From assembly GCF_000699445.3 (NCBI RefSeq), contig NC_067198.1:36484536-36548535 (forward strand): 64,000 nt of DNA. Reading direction: 5' to 3'. Position numbers and translations under genes: made by a program. The notes beneath the pieces were generated by a model, which worked only from the letters and a program-made list of their open reading frames with translations, was not told the DNA's origin and ran no database searches. Shown one piece after another: positions 57,801 through 64,000 of the stretch (positions within the stretch are counted from its first letter, which is position 1; every line of letters starts with the position of its first letter). Source of the DNA: Schistosoma haematobium. Taxonomy: Eukaryota > Platyhelminthes > Trematoda > Strigeidida > Schistosomatidae.

Positions 57801-58465
57801 CTCGCGGCGTTCATATATAGGCACTTTACGCTTTCTATTTGGAACGCGTGAGCTTCGTCCTGTTTTTCTGTATGAGCCTTATGTGAATGGACAGGTAGCC
57901 CACCTATATGAGGTTTGCCGAGGTGGTAGGCCCTGTCCTTTACACGTTTTTTATCATTTAGACAGTCCACAAGTGGAATGGTCAGCTCCAACTTGCCCTT
58001 GTGCTTGGTCCTAGCTTCATATGGCCTATCCGGGTGCATGTGGATTCCAGGTGGCAATCGACGTCTGTTGGCACGAAATGCTTCCAGAACTGCAGCCGCC
58101 ATGTGGGAAGATGGGAACGTTAACTTCATTAGACGGGGTCTAAGATCACCGTCCTTCTTGGCTAGCCTCGTCACATGCTGAGTCAGTATGTGTTTGAGCC
58201 TCAAGGACTGTTTGATGAATTTCCATTCCCTGATGTCAGAATTTGACTGAGTAGGGTCTGCATTTTCCGGTATACCTTGCGCAATTATGTTTCTTCCGCG
58301 GAAAAACTTCTCGCGAGATTCTTTAGGGATGTTCCGTATGATATTGCGCTCAGAGTACGGTATGTCGGGCAATATTCTTACGTTACCATGGGATTTCAGC
58401 AAGTGACTTGCTAGCAAGACGTCCTCTACGTCGGTAGCATTCTTAAGTGTTACTCGAGGAAGCGT
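54893..58465 (-). mobile_element. CR1-like LINE (second family), near full length
   Basis: Minus strand, about 3.6 kb, ending in ATTTGAACC-type tandem repeats at about 54893-54910, as is usual for CR1 3' ends. A fragment of the same family lies at 59525-60165. It abuts the 3' end of the other CR1-like element (54865) on one side and an SR2-like fragment on the other. Confidence 0.88.
55035..58417 (-). pseudogene. CR1-like endonuclease-RT (second family), nearly intact
   Basis: A 674-codon frame (58417-56393) has a basic N-terminal region (about 1-180) and an APE-type endonuclease: CLYMNAASLPNKLDELR, LIGISETWISSQF, ILILGDFNLPRV (catalytic GDFN kept), FTNEEF and GKSDHAVI. The RT follows: LRLDTSPGPDMVHPVIL, then after a TGA at 56393, LAHITPLFKGGRRNEPSSYR, GFRKGYSCITNLL, IIYLDFSKAFDKVNH (motif A), CPSGVPQGPVLGLLLF (motif B), a TAG at 55865, LLLFADDVK (motif C, intact) and a further TAG at 55820. 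A one-base slip in a G run near 55447 precedes the C-terminal frame (55295-55035). Only three stops and one frameshift break it, so it is relatively young. Confidence 0.9.
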
Positions 58466-59275
58466 CGGATGATTTAGATGCTTAGAATCCTTTCCTCGAG
58501 TGAGCCGGGTGACCGATCTGTGTGTTCTACTTCGATATCCCGTGGTTTTGGTGGGGCCGGTCTATCCAAGAGCTCTTCAAAGTGTCCTACTTGTCTGTTC
58601 CATTGTTCTTCAATCTCAGTGATTGGCTTGCCTTCCATGCCCTTTACCGGTTGTTCTGGTTTATTATATATTACCTTCCAGCCCCTTACTTACTTACCTA
58701 AGTAAGTAGTATGTCCCCCACAGTTCCGTTGTGTCATATATTTATCTCATATTTCCTTCTTTCGCAACTTTTTCCGTTGTTGTCTCTAGCTTTTCCATGT
58801 GTTTCCGCTTGCTGGCCCTAATGCTCTTCTTCACTTGCTTGTTTGCTCCTGTATATTCACCTTATGTCTTGGTTATCTCTGTTTTTGTTCGGCTATTGTT
58901 GTGTCATCTATTTGTTCTTCCTTTCTTGAATCATGTCCAGGGTTTCGATGGAGATCCATTTCTTATGATGATGCCCAGAATCTTCTGACGAGTTGAAACT
59001 AGTGCTTACTTGGTCCCTTTCCAGTCGTTCCTCATAGAATTCTCATCTTCTTTGACTAGACCTTGTAAGACTTAAAACCTGTTGTTGAGAGTTATCTTGA
59101 ATAGATTGAATTCGTCAGTATTTCAAAGGAAAACTGCATCGAACCTCTGTGATGCTGTTTATCCTGTTGTCAAATGCTTCTTTAACTTCAGTTTCATCTT
59201 GGCCACAACCAGTTGATGTGAGCTATGTCAGGTCCTCCCCCGGTTCTCGTGTCTTACAATGAGGCCAAGCCTCCT
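58466..59275 (-). pseudogene. SR2-like LINE fragment: end of endonuclease plus linker
   Basis: On the minus strand it corresponds to the endonuclease C-terminus and linker of SR2-like elements (compare 46990-46620 for 59240-58980), ending in the segment GKPITEIEEQWNRQVGHFEE at 58600-58660. Many stops. It is interrupted at 58465 by the CR1-like element. Confidence 0.75.
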
Positions 59276-59524
59276 GAAGGTCAATGTAACAGTGGCCTAC
59301 GTTTCGGACTACTTTTCACCCTTTCTGAAAAGGCTTCTGACCATTATTATAACTGCTAAACCACCGAAAGCCAGTTTAGCTCGGAAAGTTGGTTCTTTTT
59401 GTACTGGAGGATCATGACGTATGTCATGCGTATATGCGTATGATTATGCACGGATATTGACGTCCAGGATTATTTTTGCACTAAATATATAACAAGGATA
59501 ATTTAATTACGATTACAACCTCGA

Positions 59525-60165
59525 GTGTTTACTGCGATTTGAAGTCTTACGCTAACTGTGACAAACATGTCTTTCGATCAAACCTTGCACTGGTAAAATT
59601 GAAGCGCATTTTTGGACATAGTATTTTCTCCCTCACCCCAAAAGGATAAGCAAACTGGAACGTATCCAACGGCGAGCCACGAATCCAAATCCGAGACTCA
59701 AATTCAAGCCTTTGAAGAGCGCCTCCAATCACTAAACCTTTACTCGTTAGAGTACAGGCGTCTTAGATGTGACCTTTTAATTGCGTGCAACATCCCTAAC
59801 ACTTCTGCACATCCCTTTAAACACCTACTTAAATTCAGCTTCGACACAAACCTATAGGATATGACTCAGAAACCAGAGACAAAACTCAGCAGAACGGACT
59901 ATAGACACAATTCCTACTCCTTAGGAGTGGTCGAGTGCTGGTCCAAGCGACTTCCCAGGAATCTTTCAAGAGGAAACCTGACATATACTTAAGGACTGGG
60001 GGTAGTATTTTACTATGACTTATCAATTTCTTTCTCCTCTTTTATCGTTAATATACTTAGGTTCCTACCTAGAGGCATTAGTAATCCACGGGCACTAGAC
60101 ACGGAGGCTCGTTAAGCGAAGGCTTCTTCTAATCCTTCTACAAACATTTGAACCATTCCAGGCCA
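59525..60165 (+). pseudogene. CR1-like (second family) 3' fragment, diverged
   Basis: Plus strand, collinear with 55590-54900 of the CR1-like element: FGH, an internal deletion, then LERIQRRAT-like and LNLYSLEYRRLRCDLLIAC, and 3' UTR ending CATTTGAACCATT. Roughly a fifth to a quarter of the positions differ by eye, so it is older. Confidence 0.8.
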
Positions 60166-62084
60166 AGAGATATCCGAAGTAAAAACGTGTGAAAAAGCAC
60201 TACGCCAACCTAAATAGCGTTAAAAGCTTTTTGTATGAATTAGAGTCTATTACCCGGTACGACGAACTCAAGAGAAATTTAATGTATCAACACATGGAAA
60301 CCACATGCTTTCATCAAACTGCGAGCTTGAGGTGATTTTGTAGTTCGTCCATAAAATGTAGTCTCATTACGAAATTCTTTAAAGATGCTTGATAGTAGTG
60401 AATTTCTGCTAAACCTCTAAGCATAGGGTTGAAATAAACTTCCAAAATTATTAATTACCAATACTGGAAGTTTAAGTTGATATCTCAATTTTTTAGCGGC
60501 AATACTACATCTACGTTACCTAGAAGTTTGTGACGGTTTTTGATGATGTGTATATTATGTTCACATTGTAAAACTTAGATTTTTGACCTTTTCGGAGCTT
60601 TTAAATGAATTTCATACTAGTAGGTATACCCACCTAGAGTTAATTAAGCTGTGAAAGTATTCAGGGATACTCGATTATGTGTATACTAATATATTCGTAT
60701 AAATTCTATCGTCTGGCTACATGGACCCACAGCAGTTAGTAAAATTAACGTTTAAAATTTGTTTTTGGACACAGATTTCACTTACTTAAACATTTGATGA
60801 ACACAAAGGTAGACATACCCGATCTCCCTATTTGAGTGGGGGCGGGAGATTGTTCATTTTGCGGAAATGATATCAAACCCCCATAAATCACGACTCGGTG
60901 AGCGTAGAACAATCAGGGATTCTATAAACCTAAACCAACCTACGGCCTTGACTAATTTCATCTACTCAGAGTAATAAAAAAGAACAGAGTGATTGCCATA
61001 CTTCGTCCCACTCAAGTTAACTATAGCAGTTGCTTTCTTAAACTGTATTTTTCAGTAGTAGGTTCGGGACAGTCAGTCATCATTCAGGGAGAATCACAAC
61101 TCAGCAAGGTAGGACATTTGAACTAAGATTCAAGATCGGTCATTTCTTGAATACCTCTCTACGTCCAATCAGCTGGGTCCTATGATGACTTAATAACACA
61201 ACGTTGTCCAACTTTAGTGTATTAATGCATAACAACAACGTGATTAGCTTATTAGGCACTATTGTGGAAATAGACCTGAAAAGCTTATCTTGCAAATACT
61301 TTTTAATATTATTTGTATTTATTTTGTCAACCTTTCACTTTATGTATATTTATCATTAAATGACTGTGCCTGTTGTTTTAGTGAATGACCTTGAACACAT
61401 TTTCCGTTGTGTTACTGACATAGCGTGACATACTGTTGCATGCTAACAAATACATTGCTATACACACATACCTTGTTCTACCTTCGCTTGTGATTGAGCT
61501 AACTGCATTCTAAATCAAACATTATCTGCATTTATAGACTGTGGGTCGGAATATATCATACATAACATTGGTTTACATTACTGGAGAGTCCAACAACCTG
61601 AGCGGAACCACCGAACATTTATAATTGTGGATTTTCAGTATCAGGCCCAATCCGAACAAGCATCAACTTAAAGAACTTAGGTAAAGTCCCAATTTTCTGT
61701 TGTATTTGTGACAATAAACCTTATTATTTACTCTTAATGGCTTGGTTAATACTTTTTTACGTTCATTTTTGTCTGGTCCACCACACTACCGACTTTCAGT
61801 ACTAATGTGATACAACACGTTGGATCTGTACGGAAGTTCACTTCGTGGAAAAAATTAGAAAGACTCTTTAAGACTTCATTTATCCTCACACTTTGCACCA
61901 TTGCTCCCTTCCCAGGTCCCGGTATATTGACTTGTTTGATAGGTGCTACCCTAGACTTGCTATACAATAAAACAGTGTGGCGTTTTCTGCAAATAAGTAA
62001 CACATGCGCAAGCAGCTTCACCATAAATGATCTCCGAATCATCACTGAATCGATTTAAATTTACCTTCGCGTCGAGTTCGTCAA
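60166..62084. other. Intergenic stretch, no gene recognised
   Basis: AT-rich to neutral. GTTCGTCCATAAAAT near 60344 resembles the end of the foldback element at 3085-3724. An open frame at 61746-62045 (minus) has no recognisable motif. Confidence 0.4.
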
Positions 62085-62215
62085 TTCTCCTTGATTTCCC
62101 GGGACACGAAGTCTCAGCACGGATACAGAAGGCTCGACTAGCTTTTACCAACTTGCGTCATTTGTGGCGTAGGCGAGATTTCCGTCTATCAACCAAAGGA
62201 CGGGTTTACTGTATG
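62085..62215 (+). pseudogene. Fragment of RTE-type RT C-terminus, fused to LINE family C
   Basis: Encodes VSARIQKARLAFTNLRHLWRR and the following FRLSTKGRVYC, matching the outer family (compare 45790-45890). It stops abruptly at 62215, where family C sequence starts, and the reading frame continues through the junction by chance. Confidence 0.75.
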
Positions 62216-64000
62216 TTACCACCGAATATGAGTACTGAAGCAGTTTTTCTGAAACCGCACGCGCCATTCAAACTAGCTGCCTTCAACGTTCGCACACTTA
62301 TGCAGGTTGGACAACAGATAGGGCTGGCTATGTCTTTGGGAAGTCTTAATATCGATGTTTGCTGTCTATCCGAGACCCGTATTCAAGACTCTGGTGAAGT
62401 ACTACAAATTCGCTCTCCATCTGTCGCTTCGAAAAGCTTGTTTTACGTGCGCTTATCCGGGGACCCTGTGGCATCTTCGTCTGGTCTTGTTGGCGTTGGT
62501 GTCGCACTGAGCGCTAGAGCTGAGGCAGCACTAATCTATTGGATCCCCATTAACAGTCGGTTATGTGCTGTTAGATTAGAGAGTTCCATCAAAGTGAGAA
62601 GAAATCGGCGTGAGAAACGATGTCTTTTCGTCATCTCCGCCTATGCCCCGACAGATTGCAGCCTGGATGCAACCAAGGATGAGTTTTATCACCAGTTATC
62701 TGTTCTTATCCAGAAAGTGCGTTCGACAGATATTGTAGTACTAGCCGGATACTTGAATGCTCAGGTCGGGCGTCTAGGCACAGAAGAGAGTCGTTTAGGT
62801 GGCCAATGGGGACTCGTTGGTCGCAGGTCAGATAACGGGGACCGTCTACTGCAACTGTGCACGGACCACAACCTGTTCCTGGCCAGCACTAACTTTCGGC
62901 ACAGTCATCACCGATGTGCCACCTGGCGTCCCCCTTCTGCATCTCAAGCCTGGACTCAGATTGATCACATCGCGATCAGCTACCGCTGGCGTGGTTGTGT
63001 ACAAGACTGCTGCTCCTTTTGGAGTACCTATCTGGACTCTGACCATGCCTTGGTCTGCACCAATCTTACCTAACTTTTCAGTGGTCAACGAAGTGACCGC
63101 CACCAACATATTGATGTTGGCAGGCCGGTTGCTAGCTACCATTCCACCGAAAAGTATGGATGAGCATTGGTTGCAATCGCATGACGCCATGAAAATGGCG
63201 AGTAAAGCCGCTTGCGGCTTCGCGAAACGTTCCACTCATAAGCACTGGGTTTCTTCTGGCTCCTTACAACTCATCGGAGCCCGTCGGTCTACTCCGGTTG
63301 ACCGTGAGTTTGACCACAAACGAAGGATGTTACGTAAGGAAATTGGGCAAAGCTTGCGTAAGGACCGAGAAGCCTGGTGGTCGAAGCGTGCTAATGAGTT
63401 GGAAGCAGCAGCTACATCTGGTAATTACCGGAAGCTCTTCCAACTCATCCGAGCCACTGGCAGGAAGAAGTCTGGTGTGAGCGAAACAATCTGCGAGGAT
63501 GATGGGATGCCAATCACTTACATCCATCGACGTCTTGGACGATGGGCAGAATTTTTCGAAGGGCAGTTCAACTGGCCTGCTGCTCCGGCAACATCGGTCA
63601 GACTGTCCTGCACTCCATGGCCGGTGACGACTGATCCACCAAATGAGGCGGAAGTCCGCAAGGAACTCCAACTATTGAAGCGCTACAAATCACGTGGCCC
63701 AGATGACTTACTTCCTACGCTTTTCAAAGATGGTGGCGACTTTTTGACTAAGGAATTGACGACGTTGTTTACAAAGGTTTGGGAACTAGAGAGTGTACCA
63801 ACGTCATGGAATGAGTCGATAGTTGTCCCTATCTTTAAAAAGGGTTCACGTCGTTCCTGTAACAACTATCGGGGGATAAGTCTACTTCCGATTGCGTCCA
63901 AACTATTGGCTTCCGTCATACTTCGTAGGTTGTTCAAAACCCGAGAAAGATTGACTCGCGAGGAGCAGGCTGGGTTTCGTTCTGGTCGAGGATGTATTGA
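62214..64000 (+). mobile_element. LINE family C, second copy, 5'-truncated, cut by window end
   Basis: Nearly identical by eye to the reverse complement of 40087-38308. It lacks the 5' region present at 40797-40090 and starts at TATGTTACCACCG. It runs off the window within the RT. Confidence 0.92.
62217..64000 (+). pseudogene. Endonuclease-RT of LINE family C, second copy
   Basis: The endonuclease frame ends at TAA near 63073 and the linker/RT continues in another frame (VVNEVTATNILMLAGRLLAT, WNESIVVPIFKKGSRR, NNYRGISLLPIASKLLASVI, EEQAGFRSGRGC). It shares with the first copy both the GYLN change at the catalytic GDFN site and the TAA/frame break after SDHALVCTNLT. In the part visible, only two residue differences were noticed in 286 aligned endonuclease residues (R/H and L/P near the start). 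Confidence 0.9.

Overview
This is a eukaryotic, AT-rich, repeat-laden genomic window that fits a blood fluke (Schistosoma, Platyhelminthes). The repeats point there: tRNA-derived SINEs carrying a hammerhead-ribozyme motif (the S. mansoni Sm-alpha type), RTE-clade LINEs resembling SR2 and SR3/Perere, CR1-like LINEs, and a Penelope-like element with a GIY-YIG domain. Protein-coding exons are small and widely spaced, with introns ending in GT and AG. The species cannot be fixed from the sequence alone.

Host genes. Two spliced genes can be assembled by joining exons in frame. (1) A plus-strand gene of at least three exons (7648-8049, 12276-12810, 15148-15242) gives a 343-residue protein of unknown function. 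(2) A minus-strand gene of ten exons runs from 49763 down to 21991 over about 28 kb. It gives an intact 374-residue protein that I recognise as a ubiquitin-conjugating enzyme E2 of the UBE2Q type, with an N-terminal RWD-like part, an acidic linker and a C-terminal UBC fold with its active-site cysteine at residue 303. Most of this gene's length is introns filled with transposons.

Layout. 1-15.2 kb: SINE copies, CR1-like fragments, a 640-bp foldback element and the first gene. 16-25 kb: a short internally deleted retroposon, an RTE copy with target-site duplications, and a rearranged Penelope-like element. 21.9-49.8 kb: the UBE2Q gene. Its introns hold a complete 3.9-kb RTE-type LINE (36901-40797), a second complete LINE (42707-48670) split by a nested SR2-like insertion (45893-47937), a perfect 141-bp-arm palindrome, and a fragment duplicated in inverted orientation outside the gene. 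50-60 kb: a nest of degenerate CR1-like and SR2-like LINEs, one interrupted by a 670-bp terminal-inverted-repeat element whose ends look like intron ends. 62.2-64.0 kb: a second, inverted, nearly identical copy of the 36.9-40.8 kb LINE, cut by the window end.

The most notable pattern is that two RTE-type LINE families each have short derivatives made only of the LINE's own 5' and 3' ends (16090-16605 and 25050-25572 from one family; 30306-30882 from the other). Two of these have their own target-site duplications, so they moved as independent non-autonomous units. A CR1-like derivative at 387-791 has a similar architecture. These were recognised because the full-length parents, bounded by target-site duplications, lie in the same window.
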